The translations under genes and the position numbers were made by a program. A DNA stretch of 64,000 nt, from positions 49,821,363 through 49,885,362 of the forward strand of contig NC_061865.1 in the NCBI RefSeq assembly GCF_907164915.1. The letters are read 5' to 3'. Positions 21,988 to 35,105 of this stretch are shown piece by piece. Source of the DNA: Impatiens glandulifera (Eukaryota; Streptophyta; Magnoliopsida; Ericales; Balsaminaceae). Within the stretch, counting starts at the first letter, position 1. Every line of letters starts with the position of its first letter. The notes under the pieces were generated by a model. That model saw nothing but the letters and a program-made list of their open reading frames with translations, had not been told where the DNA came from and searched no databases.

Positions 21988-22306
21988 TAGATTACCGATG
22001 AGGCTACATGAATGAGTGACATGTATTAATTCTCCTCCATCTTTTTTCTTCAATTTCTCTCGGATTACATTAGAACATGTTGGATTTCTTCAAAAATCTT
22101 TTCTAAATATATCTTTTTGCTAGATAAAGACTATATCTTCTTCTTGGTAGATCTCCATGTCCAAGAAATGTCAAAGTAGATCCATATCGCTCATTTCATA
22201 CTTTTGAGTAATGTCATCTTTAAACTTTTCAATCATCTTTTTGTCGTTTCCGGTGAAAATCAGATTATCAACATAAAGAGTGACTATAAGAATATTGATA
22301 CTTTGT
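21988..22306 (-). pseudogene. Copia RT, C-terminal part
   Basis: On the minus strand the frame reads INILIVTLYVDNLIFTGND, where the box YVDD is YVDN, then KYEMSDMDLL and LDMEIYQEED, and further on SLIGNLLHLIVTRPD. These are standard copia RT motifs. The first catalytic Asp of the pair is kept, the second is Asn. Confidence 0.8.
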
Positions 22307-25300
22307 TTGTAAACACTAAAAGTTTACGTACCTAATTTATAAATTTTAAGATAACTATTTTGAAAAATAAAATCAAAAAAATTAAAATTAAGGACAAAGA
22401 CACAATTAAATAATTAATTGAATTAATTATTGTAATAATTAAACCCCAATTAATTAAGATAATGACCAAGAAAAATAAAGAAAATAATTCAGATAAATGT
22501 TATATTAATTTGATCTCAAATTAATTTTAAGGGGTCAAAATGAATTAAAATAAATAATTTATGATAAATATTATATTCATTTTATCTAAAAAATTAATCT
22601 TAAGGGGTCAAATGATTTAAAATAAATAATTTAGATAAATGTTGTTTTCATTTTATCCAAAATAAATTATTTATTTAACCATAAAAATATACAAAAATAA
22701 AAATAAAATAAATAGGCAAAATAAATATCATATTTATTAAAAATATTTTATATATTTTGTAAGTTAAAAATAAAATCAAAGGGATGAAAGAAAAATCAAT
22801 TTCAAACAAACTCTAGGGCTGAAAATGGAGCGTGATCTACCGTAGCCGAAAACGGGAAGATTCAGTGTAGTAGACTCTACAACCATTGGATGAGCGCCCC
22901 CGACTTCATCCAACGAATAACAGAGGACCGCGTAGCTTACTACAACAAAAGAAAAGTGTTTCCGCGCAACACTGGATCAACTAACGTGCGTCTCAACGTT
23001 GTTAACCCAAACACAACAAAACACTTAGTTGCTGATGAAGCGCGGACGGAACGCCTGAGCGTTCGCATTTCAATCTGAAATGACGATGTTTTACCCTTGG
23101 TTTGTCTTTTTTCACACAACGAACGACATGATGAACTGCCGAAATATTTGATTTCTCAAAGATGGAACTTCGACATTAGTCCACTAAAACAACTAATTCA
23201 ATAGCTGAAATGATCATCCTACCACGATGATCATTTCACATACGATCATATGCCTCATTATAGCCTGAACGATCAAGTTGGATAAAGAACAGACAAAATG
23301 TCATTGATGGATTTTCACTAAAATTCGATCTACTTGGTCGATCAACCGACCTTGGGAGACTATAAATAACTTCCTCTAGGCAAACCGAAGGCAATGAATC
23401 CAATTCCAAGCCCTCAATCAATCCCGAACAAAATCCACCATTTAAATTTTCAAGATTTTCTTGAAACCTTCAAATCTTTGTGTAAGATTGTAAAGCTCGG
23501 ATCTGGACATTTATAAATATTCTAAAAGAGTCTAGGAGTGTTCTTCAACTCACAGTAAGCTTCCAATCATACAATAATTTGATTTACAAGTTCAAATTGA
23601 AATTTCTATATTTCAGTTCGACCGATCTTATATATTGTCTGATTGTTCAATTTTTTTTATTATAAAACGATACTAAAATCATTTATAAGCTTTCTATTGA
23701 AACAAATCTTAATGAATCGATCCAAATCAAAAGTACCCAAATTTTATTTTGAATTTCAAAATTGGGTTTCCGTTCTTAGGTAATAATTCAAGAACACCAA
23801 CCTAAAAACATTTCCAACATGTTTCTAAGGATGTTAGGAGTGTATCATGATCGATTATAATCAATCTCGATCATGTTTGATCAAAAACTAATTTTTTTAT
23901 AAAAATAAAAAATTCAGTTTTGAGTTTTGAAATGGTCAAAATGAATAACCAGTGTTCATGTTTTGATTTATTCAATCACGTGAAGTATAAGAAAGTTATT
24001 GACAAGCTCCTTACACTTCACTAAATCTTAAAAATTAAAAACCTGTTTTTTACTTCAAAACGGTTTGATTTCAATGAAACATCATTCGATCAAATGATAC
24101 ATCGAGATGATGTTATAAATGATCCTTGGGACTAGGCGAAGCTCCCCATACCCTTGGATCGAAGGATTAGGGCCCCAATCAAAATAATCAAATCTACAGT
24201 TTTATGTTCTTGACGATTGACCAAGGGTTTGACCTATGTTCGATTTTCAACTAAGAAAATCGAACCATCCCCTACATCCAATCGAGGGAATCTAGCCTAG
24301 GACCAAGAGCTCATCGCACCTCGATTGAGAAAATCTAGCCAAGGACCGAGAGCTCCTCGCACCTGATTGAGGATTCCTAGCCTAGGACTAAGAGTTCCCC
24401 GCACCCCGATTGAGGAATCTTGCACCCAACCGAGAATTTCTAACCTAGGACCGAGAGCTCCTCACACTTCGACCGAGGACTCTCCACACCCGACCGAGGA
24501 TCCTTAGCCCAATATCAAGAGTCTCCCGCACCTCGACTGAGGGTTTCCCACACCTGACCGAGAGGTCTCAATCTAGGACCCAAGGTTTTATCCCGAGATC
24601 GAGGGATTGACACCCTCGACTGTGAGGATCGGTCGCCTGTTTGGTTGAGATTTTAAAACTTCAATTATATTTTTAATTTGAGCCCTGAACCATTTTCTAA
24701 AATTCTGAAAAAAATGAAAAATATTTCAAAATATTTTTAGAATATTTTTATTAAAAAATATTTTGATTAGGTCTTGTTTGGGATTTAATTTTAGTTCATA
24801 ATACATTAAAACTATTTTTTTTCAGGTACTTCCCCCCACAAACATCGACATCAATCGCAGGTAACAAAATTTAAAGATTATTCTATAATTTTAAATGCAA
24901 GAAAATATGTGCATGTCTAGTGTACTTGAAAAATAATTGGTTAAATATATTGTAATAAAACCAAAATTTCAAAAGAAAATATTTATAAAGTATATATTGT
25001 TCTTTAATGGATACGGAGGATATAGTACGAAAAACCTTTCTCGAGTATCACCAAACATCGAATTCAAAAGAATCTCTAGTTAAATATATGTTTGTGTATA
25101 CAAAATATTTTATTGATTTTAAATTAAAAATCAATTGGCGACTATTTCATTAAATAAATAATATTTTTAATTAATTTAAATACAGATTTTTCCTAATCAA
25201 ATTATAATTATCCTAAATCTAAAAGATTGTTTAAAATTTGATCAAAAAATAATTATTGTTATAATTAATTTTAAAATGTTGGGACATATTTTTATATAAA

Positions 25301-25401
25301 TCTTTTTAAATAATGTTAAAAAGATTCTCAACATGCAAACCGATGTTGAAATTTCTCAAACCTCGATCTTTGTCGAGACAAGAGATTTTCGGTGGTTACA
25401 C
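22307..25401 (-). mobile_element. Large non-coding repeat R1 (probable solo LTR), inserted in copia RT
   Basis: This 3.1-kb segment interrupts copia RT exactly: RT frame stops at its right edge (TLYVKRQ) and resumes at its left edge (INILIVTLYVD). Read on the minus strand it begins TGTAACCACCGAAAAT and ends near AGTGTTTACA, and it is alignable along most of its length with 43710-46505 in the opposite orientation. The flanks ACAAG and CAAAG are a plausible decayed 5-bp duplication. No long ORF is present. A CG-richer block (22800-23400) and a minisatellite block (24292-24590) lie inside. TG...CA ends and the lack of coding capacity suggest a solo LTR of a large-LTR retrotransposon. Confidence 0.65.
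24292..24590. repeat. Minisatellite in R1, units of about 43 and 64 bp
   Basis: Units start CTAGCCTAGGACC and carry GAGAGCTCCTCGCACC and GATTGAGGA. The first three copies are about 43, 42 and 63 bases and the next about 64, so a 21-base subunit (ACCGAGGA-type) seems to be gained or lost. Confidence 0.75.
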
Positions 25402-28366
25402 TTGTCTTTTGACATACAAGGTTGTTTCACTCTTACTTCTCTCGAATTCTGTTCGGTTGAAGTAGTTGTCGATCTCACTATACCAAACACGAGGAACTTA
25501 TTTTAGTCTATATAACGTTTTTGGAGCTTGTAGACCGTATCTTATTTTCCTTTAAGAATTGAGCCTTGAGATTGATCTACATACTCACTTCTTCTTTTAG
25601 TTCGCCATTGAAGAATGTTGAATTGACATCGAACTAATAAAGTTCCCATCATTTGTTAGCAGCGAATGCAATTATAGCTTGGATTGTGTCTAGCCGAGAT
25701 ACTGGGGCAAATGTCTCCCCGTAGTCAATTCCTGATTTTTGAGAATAACCTTTCCCAACGAGTCTTGTTTTATTTCTTTGAATGTATCCATTTGTGTTAT
25801 GTTTGACTTTAGATCCATTTGACACATATGACTTCTTTGTCAGTTGTCTTGTGAACGAGCTTCCATGTTTAATTATTCATGATCACATTGATTTTTTCTG
25901 CGGTTCTTATTTGATTATTTCGTCAAATTTCACGGGCTCAATTGAATAATAGTTGTATGTATCGCATATAATGTCTATTTATTTGTACCTCTTTGGAGTT
26001 GAACTCGTGGATGAAAAGTTTGATGAAGTCGGATCAGTTGAGTTACGACTTTATTTTTTGAGTTAATCTAAGTTCGGATCTGGTGTACCTGGCACTAATG
26101 AAACATGTTCATCATTGTTAGTTTCGATTAGAACATTATTTTTCTCAACTTTGTTTTCTTCACAATTCCATGAAGAATTTTCATCAACTTGAACATCTCG
26201 GTTGATAATAACTTGACATTCATTTAGGCTAAACAGTCTATAACCTTTTCTCATGGTACTGTAACAAAAAAAAAACATTTTTTGCTCGATTCGTCAAATT
26301 ACTTCGTTTCAATTTTGGAATTTGAGAATAACACATGCTTATGAATACCTTGAGATGGTTCACCGATGGTTTCTACCACTCCATGCTTCAAACAAAGTCT
26401 TGTTTGGTATGGCTATGGTTGGAAATTGATTGGATAGGTAAACGGTGGTGTAAATTGCTTCAACCCAGAAGGTTTTGGGTAAACATTTCTCATGAATCAT
26501 TAATTTTTCCATTTCAATGATCGTTTGATTTTTCCTCTCAATAACACTATTTTGTTTATGGGTGTACTTTACTGTTAGTTTTCGTTCTACTTCTTCGTCT
26601 TCACAAAACTTGTGAAACTCCATAGAAGTGTATTCCTTGCTTCTATCACTTCGTAGGGTTTTGATGAAACATATGGTTTTTCAACGAGACTCTTGAACTT
26701 TTTTAATAACCCATAATACTTCCAAAAAAAATTCTCATGAAATAGATCCAAGTCATACGAGTGTGGTCATCGATGAATAGAACAAAATACATAATTTAAG
26801 CATTATAAAGGGAGTCCATTGGTCCCCAAATGTCGATGTGGACAAGTTCTAGTTTTTCTTTAGCTCTCCATGATACTCCTTTAAGTAAAGGAAGTCGATG
26901 TTACTTTTTAAATGCACATTCTTCGCATACGTGTTGCTTTTCTTCTATGTGAGGAAGTCCTTGCACCATACTTTTGTCAGACAACTCTTTGAGGCTTCAA
27001 AAATTGATATGGCTAAGTCAGTGATGCCATGACGTTGAGGTTAGGTAATTCGAGGTAGAAAATAAGTGAGCTTTTAAATCTACATAATTGATGTTAAGAG
27101 AGAAACTTCAATTGACCATTTTAATCTTGGTGACTTATCTTGTCGATCAAAGATAATATACACATTGTTATCGAAGCAAAGCTTATACCCATTGTCCACC
27201 AATTGTTCGAGGCTGAGTAAATTTTGGTCAAGCTTAGCACACATAGTACATTGTTAATATAGCTCGATCCTTCCTTCGTCTTGATGGTGATCTTTCCAAG
27301 TCCTTTTGATTTTTCTTGCTCTCCATTCTCGAATTGAATAAGGGCCTTGACATTTTTTTCGAGCTCTGAGAAGATTTTTAAGGTTGGCATCATGTGGTTG
27401 CTACATTTGATGTTTATTAATCATTCTCCTCTCTTTCTTTGTCACTAGCTATGCGACACACATAGAATGTTTTGTGTGTCTCCGGGTCTGTTTGATTTGA
27501 CTCAACCTAACTTGTTTGATGAGTGTTTCCACTTCGACAATCTTTAGGGAGGTGACCAAATCGATGACATTTGTTGCATCTAGAATTTCCTTTATACCGA
27601 TAGTCCTTCTTAGAGTGGTTTGATTTATTACAGTTATTGCAATTTGATGTGATGTCTTTTCCCTTGCCTTTTGAGTTACCTCCACCTCGCCCTCTTAAAT
27701 ATCTTCCACTTTTTAACTGGTTAGAACTCAAATTATCTTCTCGTTCGTTGTTGCTAGTATTGAGTTTTGACTGAAATGCACTCTCTATTGGTTTTTCGGA
27801 GTGTTTAGACAATTGTCGCTCAAATGATTTTAAGGACGACATCACTTCTTTGACTGTGAGTGTTGATAGATCATTTGTTTCTTCAATTATAATTACAATG
27901 AAATAATATTTTTTAGGAAGGCATATGAGAATCTTTCGCACCGTGAGATTTCATCTAGTTGGCCAAATCAAAGATATTGGTCGAGAACTCCATGAGGTTC
28001 TTTGTCTCCTTCATTTTTGTATTTTCGAATTCCCTAAGTAGTGATTGGAGCTTAATTGCTCCAACTTTTACATCTCCTTGAAATTCACTTTGCAATATCT
28101 CACATTTCTCATTGGCTGTATCGGCGGGCATAATTTTGGGAAAGATTGTTTTAGTGACCGCTCTTTGGAGAATTAAAAGAGCGTTTGTGTCAGTTTGTCG
28201 GGACTGCATTAGTTACTTCAAGTCAGCTTTATTGAGTCTGGTTTCTTTCTTTGGTTCATTCCCTACAATTTCTCAATGGTTAAGAGATCGAAAGATAGTC
28301 TTCATCTTTACATACCAGAAATCATAGTTTTTGTCATTAAACTTTGGAATGGGATGGTTGATATTT
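25402..28366 (-). pseudogene. Copia gag, protease, integrase and N-terminal RT
   Basis: Gag starts near 28366 (STNINHPIPKFNDKNYDFW). Its knuckle region (about 27510-27600) has CNKCHRFGHLPKDC and a first, incomplete knuckle. A protease/pre-integrase segment with GCSNHM-like CSNHMMP lies at 27400-27121. The integrase core includes LRSDR...EYTSMEFHKFC and NSVIERKNQTI (about 26450-26650), then KGYRLFSLNECQVIINRDV (about 26190-26240). The RT N-terminus gives KYKA-type to YKLQ sequence and FERSKSETTLYVK by 25410. Many stops. None of the frames is long enough to be functional. Confidence 0.8.
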
Positions 28367-28489
28367 GTTGAGACATAAATCTGAATAGGTTAGTAGAAGG
28401 TTTTGGTAGATTGAAAGAAACTTGGAGGATTGGATAAATTAGTAAAAAGCTTTGTGAATTGGTAGAACCTATAGACTTTGATTCAAAGT

Positions 28490-28633
28490 ATTAGAATATC
28501 TTGAAGAGAAATTTAAAGAGAGAATAATATTTTATTATTGTTTTGATATTTACACTTGAATTACAAAACCTTATTTAAAATAAAAGATACAAAATAATAT
28601 AATTGATTGTTAAGATTCTAATAATATCTAACA
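28490..28633 (-). repeat. Copia 5' LTR remnant and decayed primer site
   Basis: On the minus strand TGTTAGATATTATTAGAATC starts an AT-rich segment of about 140 bases ending near TATTCTAATA. The following TTTGAATCAAAGTC matches the usual tRNA-iMet primer site at most positions. The 3' partner LTR is absent, so boundaries are approximate. Confidence 0.4.
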
Positions 28634-29320
28634 AATATGGTGGAGTAACACCACATTAATTTTAACCGTTAGTGTAATAATCGACATTGACGGTAAATGG
28701 AATCCCTTTAAACTTATTCCTATTCTTGGTTAATTACTTACTAAAAAAAGTAAATTAAACTTTATATTAGTCAATTCTGATGGTTTGGAATGGTACTAGT
28801 AACAATGTTTTATGTGAGTTCTAGTTATACTAGTATCCATTAATCAGCTATTAAGAACAATATTAATATTCCCTCATTATCAAGACCTATTAATCTTGGG
28901 ATTCAAAGTTGTTACTAAAGTTAAGAATTTTATATGAAAATGTTGTTTAAATGTTATTGCTTACAACTGAAAATTGTTTTAAACGTAGAATGATTCTCCT
29001 ATTTTAAGAATGTTAACTAAACTGTTTGAACATGTTTTTGCTATTATGTGATTCTAGAAATGAGATATGAAATTTGGTATGAATTATTTTTATCCCAACT
29101 AACTCAAATATTTCTAATTTCGACCTATGGTTTCTAGACATCATTGAAGCTAATCACATTATTATCTTTTGTATGCAGTCTTATAGCAAATTTCTGTTGG
29201 TCTATTTGAAAACGAAGAAATGAATTTGTGTTTAGAAAAAAAAATCATTTTACAATCTCACGATGCCGTTCTAGTACTTGAAAAACTTTTATTGTAAAAA
29301 TGACATTCACGGAGGACCAC
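28634..29320. other. Intergenic, no gene recognised
   Basis: AT-rich DNA with no support for a gene or repeat. Confidence 0.4.
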
Positions 29321-29329
29321 CTAAGGATT

Positions 29330-29620
29330 TAGGACGGAAAGAAAATAAGAAAAAACACCCGAAGGAACAATCAAGTTTAACTCTGACATAAGTTTTAATC
29401 AATGACAGGGACAAACAAACATTGAATTTCATCGCCCACAATCATTCCGGAGCTCCACTTTTGATCAGAACAATTAACATTTCTGTGGCACAAGCCGAAG
29501 TCTTAAGAAAGGCCCTCCAAATTGAAATCAATAACTCTTGAAATAACGTTCTAGTTGAATCTGACGTAAAGACAGTAACTGAGATATTTTTCCGAATTGA
29601 ATGCTAATTGGATCGCAAAT
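29330..29620 (+). pseudogene. RNase H-like (RVT_3) fragment
   Basis: In one frame the stretch 29420-29600 reads TLNFIAHNHSGAPLLIRTIN, then AQAEVLRKALQ, INNS (stop) NNVLVESDVKTVTEIF. AEV...AL and ESD are the family motifs of the plant RNase H-like domain found in LINEs and derived genes. One internal stop; no flanking RT. It looks like a LINE leftover. Confidence 0.6.
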
Positions 29621-30074
29621 CATTGTAACTTTTTTGAAATTATTTTTTATGAATATTTTTAACTTTTCGAAAATTATCTTTTATCACACACAAACAAAAA
29701 CAAAAAAATAATTTAACTTATATTTAGACATCACAATTATGGCAAATAAAAAGCAACATATATATATATAACTGAAAACTGGAATATTAGACTTCATAGT
29801 TGTTTTATTTTGTACAGAATTCATTAACTAGGTGAAATGTAGGAGGTAACAACCATAACCGACAACAATGGTACCAGTAGTAAAAATGTAGCAAGTACCA
29901 AGATTAAATCAAACAAATACATATAACATCTACTATATTATTCCTATATATAATATATATATTCCAATATTATTACATCTTAATAATAACCTTAATAATA
30001 ACCGAACAAACCGACACATCGACGAAGGTCCTTTCATCATAAAAACCACAAGACCTTTTCCGTCGCTAGTCCAA

Positions 30075-33000
30075 CTAACCCTTCACAGACTCTGCACTTA
30101 CTTGACCATCACGACTGCCTCCTCCACCCCGAGTATTCAATCCAGTCACCGGCGTCGATTTCTGAGCAAAATCGATCAACACTTTCCTCTGTTTATCATC
30201 TGTATGCTGTAAACTAGCTCTTAAAAGCTCAACTGGCATCTCCTTATTTATCGCTCTAGCCACTTCCGATCCAGTCATCTCCATGCTCGGCTGCTGTCCC
30301 TGTGGATCTATCGATTGCACTATACTATCGTATTTACTTATGCAATACTTTGTCAGAAGACCGAAAAAGGCGTCGAATGAAGCCTGCCAAAGTGCAGGAT
30401 TCGGCATACTACTACTACTGCTACTCCCATGGAAATGTTCTTTCAGGAGTCGGGTAGCTCTCTCCAGAACGCATTTCAGAATAACTGAAGCCCCATCTCC
30501 ATACGGGCTTCCTATTGGTCGTAACGGCGGCTGCTCCGATGAACACACTACAGCCGCTAGACAAGCGCTAAGTGAATTCAGATCCATCCCGATAACACAG
30601 CCACTAACCGCCTTAGCCAGTTCGTCGTTCGTCTCGGCTCCGAACAAGAACCTTAAATGCCGGAAAACAGTCATGCAGACGATCCTTGAAAGATCGCCAG
30701 CCGGGTGTAAGAGTTTTAGGTATTTGGAAATAAGCTTCCTTCCTTTCGGAATTGAGACCAACCGCATGAATACGATATCGTCCTTCGGAAGTGAGTTTGA
30801 ACTTTTTCCGAGGGGATCGACGAGCTGGAGGAGAGCGGTTGCTAGTCCTTCCAACAGAACCTGACGCCTACGTCTTAGCTGAACCCCACCGTCTTGCGGT
30901 AGGCTGAACTGTAGTAGCCTGTCGATATCGTCTACATCAAGTAGGATGTAAAGGCCATCTTCAATTGCGATTCTAGCCGAGAACATGGGTTCCTGCTCCA
31001 AAGGCTTCTCAGACAACTTCTGATCAGAAGATGGTGAATCGAATTCGAGTAATGGCTGCTGTAGTTTACGAACAGGAGAGAAAGAAATTCGCCCGTGCGC
31101 ATCAACATTGATATATGAATGCGATTCGGAGTTGTTACGAGTTCGATTAGACGAATCCTTCAAACCCGATGGGCAGAACCGATGTTTCAAACCCGATTCG
31201 GATGATGTTTTAGCGATTCGGGCTTGGTGGTAATAATCATCAGTATACGGGTCGTTTCCGTGGGTTATGACATGCTGCATTTTGAGAATGCTCTCAATTT
31301 CTTCGGATGTCATATGCTTGGATCTGAACTGTAGGGTGATTTTCTCGTTCTTTTGGCTACTACTGGAATCTGAGCCTTGTGATCTGAGACTTGACTTGCC
31401 TTTCTGCGACGTCTTATGATGCCGATTATGATCTCTCCCGTCAGTTAACCCATACTTGTTGAAATGTGGGGAAGGTGCAAACGAATTGAAAAAATGCGAT
31501 TGCATGGCGGATATATGAGATAAAGACGGTTGAACTGGAAGATGCATTCTCTGCTGTTGTTGTTGCAAGACATTGTTTAAGAGACTCTGGTTCGTCCAGT
31601 TGCTTTGTGTCCGGTTACTAAAAGGGTTTAACTGAGGTAAACTTGAACCATAAACTCTGTGGGTCAAACCGGAATGTAAATTTGGGCTGGACAAAGGTGA
31701 AAGATTGATGCCAGAAAAGGGTTGATGGTGGCCTCCGCTATAAGATGAACTATTACGAGGCGAAGGTTGTTGAGATTTTGAGCCGGGTGGAGGGAAAGAA
31801 GTGAAAGATGATTTGGGTACTAATATAGGCTCACTGGAAAATTGTGGCGGCTGTTGTAGCTTATGAGGGTATGATGATGTTCTGTATAAGGGTTTTGAAT
31901 CTTCGAGAGAAGCTGATGTTGTTTCGCTTGAATAATAAGGTTGTTGCTGCTGCTGCTGTTGTTGTTGGAGAGGAGACGAGGATGTTCTGTACAAAGTCCT
32001 TGTTTCGGAAAGATAATCTGGTGAATTGTAAGGCTGTGAAGACCACCTCTTTCCTTGTTGGAAAATTTCTGTGTCGGATAAAGATTTATCTAACCACTCA
32101 AAGGAGGAGTTTGGCTCCTGTGTCCATTCAGCCGCTGATGAACCTGCACCAAATTCCAGTCAATAATAATCAGCATTTTAAGAAAATCAGCTCATCAGTT
32201 AATCCAAATGAGTAAATGCTTATTTGAATTGAGTTCCTTTCATAATTGCTATATTCAAATCAAACTAAACTATAAATCTAACTTGATTCATAAGATATAG
32301 ACTTAACTTGGTAATCTCGAATGAGCATCATCCAAAAGATAACAACTAAGCTCTATAAACTAATCAACTTACCTCATTATAAGGGTAAAATAGTATTCAA
32401 GTATTTTCAAAACATTAGTTCCCATTTATTAAATCAACTTACAGTTTAGATATTTCACTTGGTTTATGCAGCATTTAACTTTAAGTTACTACCCTCAATC
32501 GAGCCTTATGCTCTACATCAAGAAAAACTTTGAAGCAAATCTAGAATCAACAAGATGTTGAACAGAAGCACACTTACTTTCTCTTGAAAATGACCCAGAA
32601 CTCCGCTCTCCAATTATTCCAGGATGCTTTGGACCTGTAACCACTCTGTTCAACTGCATGGAAAGCGAGATTTCATTAAAAGTTAAAGCTAAAATAACAA
32701 AGTAAGAAAATATACATCTAAGAAGCTTTCACTTATAACCAAGAGACCATTGGCCTAATGTCTTTCCATTAACATGGGCACCATATCACAACTTTAAGCA
32801 TAAGTTTATGCATTATGTCATCCAGTAATAAGAATCGTAAAATCAAGATAAAAAATGCAAATCAATCTACAAAAAAACGAATACAACAAGAAGCTAACCT
32901 TTGAAAATGTAGTAGTGAGATCATCTACATCAGACAGAGATCCAAAACCAGAGCCAGAACCCTGCTGTGAAACACAAACAGAAACTCCATTATTGACAAG

Positions 33001-33777
33001 AATTCCAAGACAAAATATAATAATACTATATATTATATTTCCAAAACAAAAATACTAATAGATCCATAATTGACCTCTTGATTTAATTAATTAAGTAAAC
33101 AAAACTCTTATTACCTCTTGACTTTCAAAGAGATGATATTCATCACCAACATTCCCAGCAAATTGTATGTCATAAGTTTCATCATTTTCTATACCTCCTA
33201 ACTCAACTTCCTCCGAAACATCCTTCCCAAAAAACGCATATTGTGATGCATCAAACGTTGCATCTGCTACACAAGAATAAAAGAAACCTTTTTCAGATTC
33301 ATTACCATCATAAAGATATAGAAGAAGAAGATAATGACATTAAAAAAAGAACAATTATAGAGGGCTATCATATCAGATCCCTACTCAACAAAGAAAACAA
33401 ACCCTAGAGAAAAAAACCAATCTGTTAATTGGGTTTTTTAAGATTAACCCTTAGTCTAAAATGGACTTTTTTTGGGTATAAGCAGCACAATTTAATAAAA
33501 ACCTAATTTTTTTTACACAGAAAATGAGCTAGTTCTTCATCAATCATTCCCCCAAAATGCATGTCAATTTGAGAAACAATAAAAGGAAATCGAAGCTGAA
33601 CCCATGTGCGCTTAGTAATAAGGTGTAAATCAGAACAGAAACGAGGTGATTCTTGCTCAATAAGGGAAAACTTCACAGAAAATCAGAACAGAAACCCAAA
33701 TCGAACATAAAGCAAATAGAAAACGCCAAGAAATCGTAGAATTGTAGAGAGAGAAAGAGACCTGAGGAAGGGAGCAT
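30075..33777 (-). CDS. PAT1: PAT1 homolog, mRNA-decapping activator, five exons
   Basis: Exons are 33777-33762, 33263-33115, 32964-32899, 32653-32578 and 32143-30075, GT-AG introns throughout, coding 791 residues, close to the length of Arabidopsis PAT1. The start is the only ATG giving the plant N-terminus (MLPSS then [16 protein letters not shown], from residue 6). Exon 2 also carries [17 protein letters not shown]. Exon 5 starts near residue 103 with the aromatic SFEWLDKSL, then two poly-Gln runs (from about 162 and 295), [19 protein letters not shown] (about 380-398) and the Pat1 C-terminal domain from about 492 ([20 protein letters not shown]). PAT1 links the LSM1-7 ring to decapping in cytoplasmic P-bodies and, in Arabidopsis, is a target of the MPK4 immune kinase. 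No lesion is seen. Confidence 0.95.
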
Positions 33778-34214
33778 GATGATGATGATGATCGAGAGAG
33801 CAATGGAAGTCTGGTCCTATTGACTTGCGGTGAGCAAGAATTGAACTGCAAACGAACCATCAATATTGCTGATAGTCTTCTTTTATATTGCGTCAAGGTC
33901 CCGTCTGATCAGATTATTAGACATTTGTATTTCTTTATTATTATTATTATTAAAATATTAATATTCTTCTTTATATTAATATATTTTTATATTTAATATA
34001 TATAAAATATATACTTTTTATGAACCACATCCATTACTTAAATGTAGTGTTTGAATTGAAAAAAATATATATTATTAAATTAATTTATATATATTTTAAA
34101 TAAAGAAAGTTAATATAGTCGTCATCACATATTCATATGAGATAAGAACGAAATACGTCATCTTTAATCTCTTAGAAATTACTCTTTAAAATATATTATC
34201 TAAATTGATTTTTT

Positions 34215-34390
34215 TAAGAACGTTGGGTTCGTTTCTTTATTGAAATGTGATTAATCCTCGTTGAGTTTCGTAAACACACTTAATCATTTAAACAGACGCA
34301 GAATTTGTTGTCTGACGGACTCGAACTCAGGAAAACTTAAAATATCAACATTTTGTTGTTGGGCTAGAAGAGAAGACATTTGAAACAACA
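34215..34390 (-). mobile_element. tRNA-derived SINE
   Basis: On the minus strand CTAGCCCAACAACAAAATG (A-box-like) is followed by GAGTTCGAGTCCGTC (B-box-like), then a tail with AAGTGTGTTTACGAAACTC and GGATTAATCACATTTC. The tail resembles part of the retroposon in ARL1 intron 6 (about 61852-61905). Confidence 0.55.
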
Positions 34391-34989
34391 TATTTATTTA
34401 TTTTTTATAAATTTAGAGAAATATATTTGTTCAAATCATTTTTAATTATTTTTTATATTTCAAAATAAGTATGTTTTTAAATAATATTAACTTCAATTTA
34501 AAGTGTTTTTTTTTTAATTAATAATGATTTTTAATATCTTAGATATAATTTTTATCATTGTTTGATTTTTATATAGTATTTGTTTAATAATTAAAAAATT
34601 TACACAAATTATTTTTAAGATGTCAATTTTTTATAAAGAAATTTTCTCAATTTTTAGTTTATTTCAACAAAAGAAAACTATAAGAATTTGTGATATTTGA
34701 TATTTTAGTTTTGGAATGTTCTTGAAATATTTAAATTTAATAGTCTATGAAAATATTTTTCTTTTTCTTTTTATTATCATCAATTTAAGAAAATAATTTC
34801 TTTGTAATTTAATCAACTTAGTGTTATTTAAGAAAAAAAAAATACTGTAGTTGAGTTTGTGGTAAAAAAAATTCTCTTTCATTTTTATTTGTTTGTATTA
34901 TAAGAAATTAACCTTTAAAAAATATATATATTAATAATTTAAAGTTAAAATTTCATATTCTCTATATATAGTATATTATAAATGATTGA

Positions 34990-35105
34990 TTCCCTTCCAA
35001 ACAGGCCTTAAAAAAATAAGTATTCGGGTCACACTATTTAATGAGATAAGTTCGAATCCTTCTGGCTCAAAAGAATCTTCTTTTGGATTTGACCTAAGTG
35101 CACAT
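34990..35105 (+). mobile_element. Possible SINE fragment
   Basis: AAGTTCGAATCC is a good B box, preceded by a weak A-box-like ATTCGGGTCACACTATTTAA and followed by a Thr/Ser-like stem remnant. No poly(A) tail. Weak call. Confidence 0.35.

Larger units (their letters stand above)
21988..28633 (-). mobile_element. Ty1/copia retrotransposon relic, antisense, split by a nested repeat
   Basis: Reading on the minus strand from 28633: a short 5' LTR-like segment, a degenerate primer site, gag, protease, integrase and RT to 25402, then a non-coding insertion (22307-25401), then the rest of RT from 22306 to about 21988. RNase H and the 3' LTR are missing, the relic ending at a LINE fragment. Order PR-INT-RT identifies Ty1/copia. 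Multiple stops and frameshifts show age. Confidence 0.85.

Noticed and set aside
22890..23421. Small ORFs in the CG-richer block of R1
   Set aside because: Not kept as ORFs in the homologous R2 copy and no family resemblance.
24292..24590. CRISPR-like array
   Set aside because: Units are contiguous without unique spacers, and the DNA is plant nuclear.
30283..30864. 193-codon plus-strand ORF opposite PAT1
   Set aside because: Shadow of the PAT1 coding strand; it shows no family motif.
34320..34345. tRNA gene from a good B-box match (also at 35052)
   Set aside because: No cloverleaf or acceptor stem can be formed; context and tails fit SINEs.
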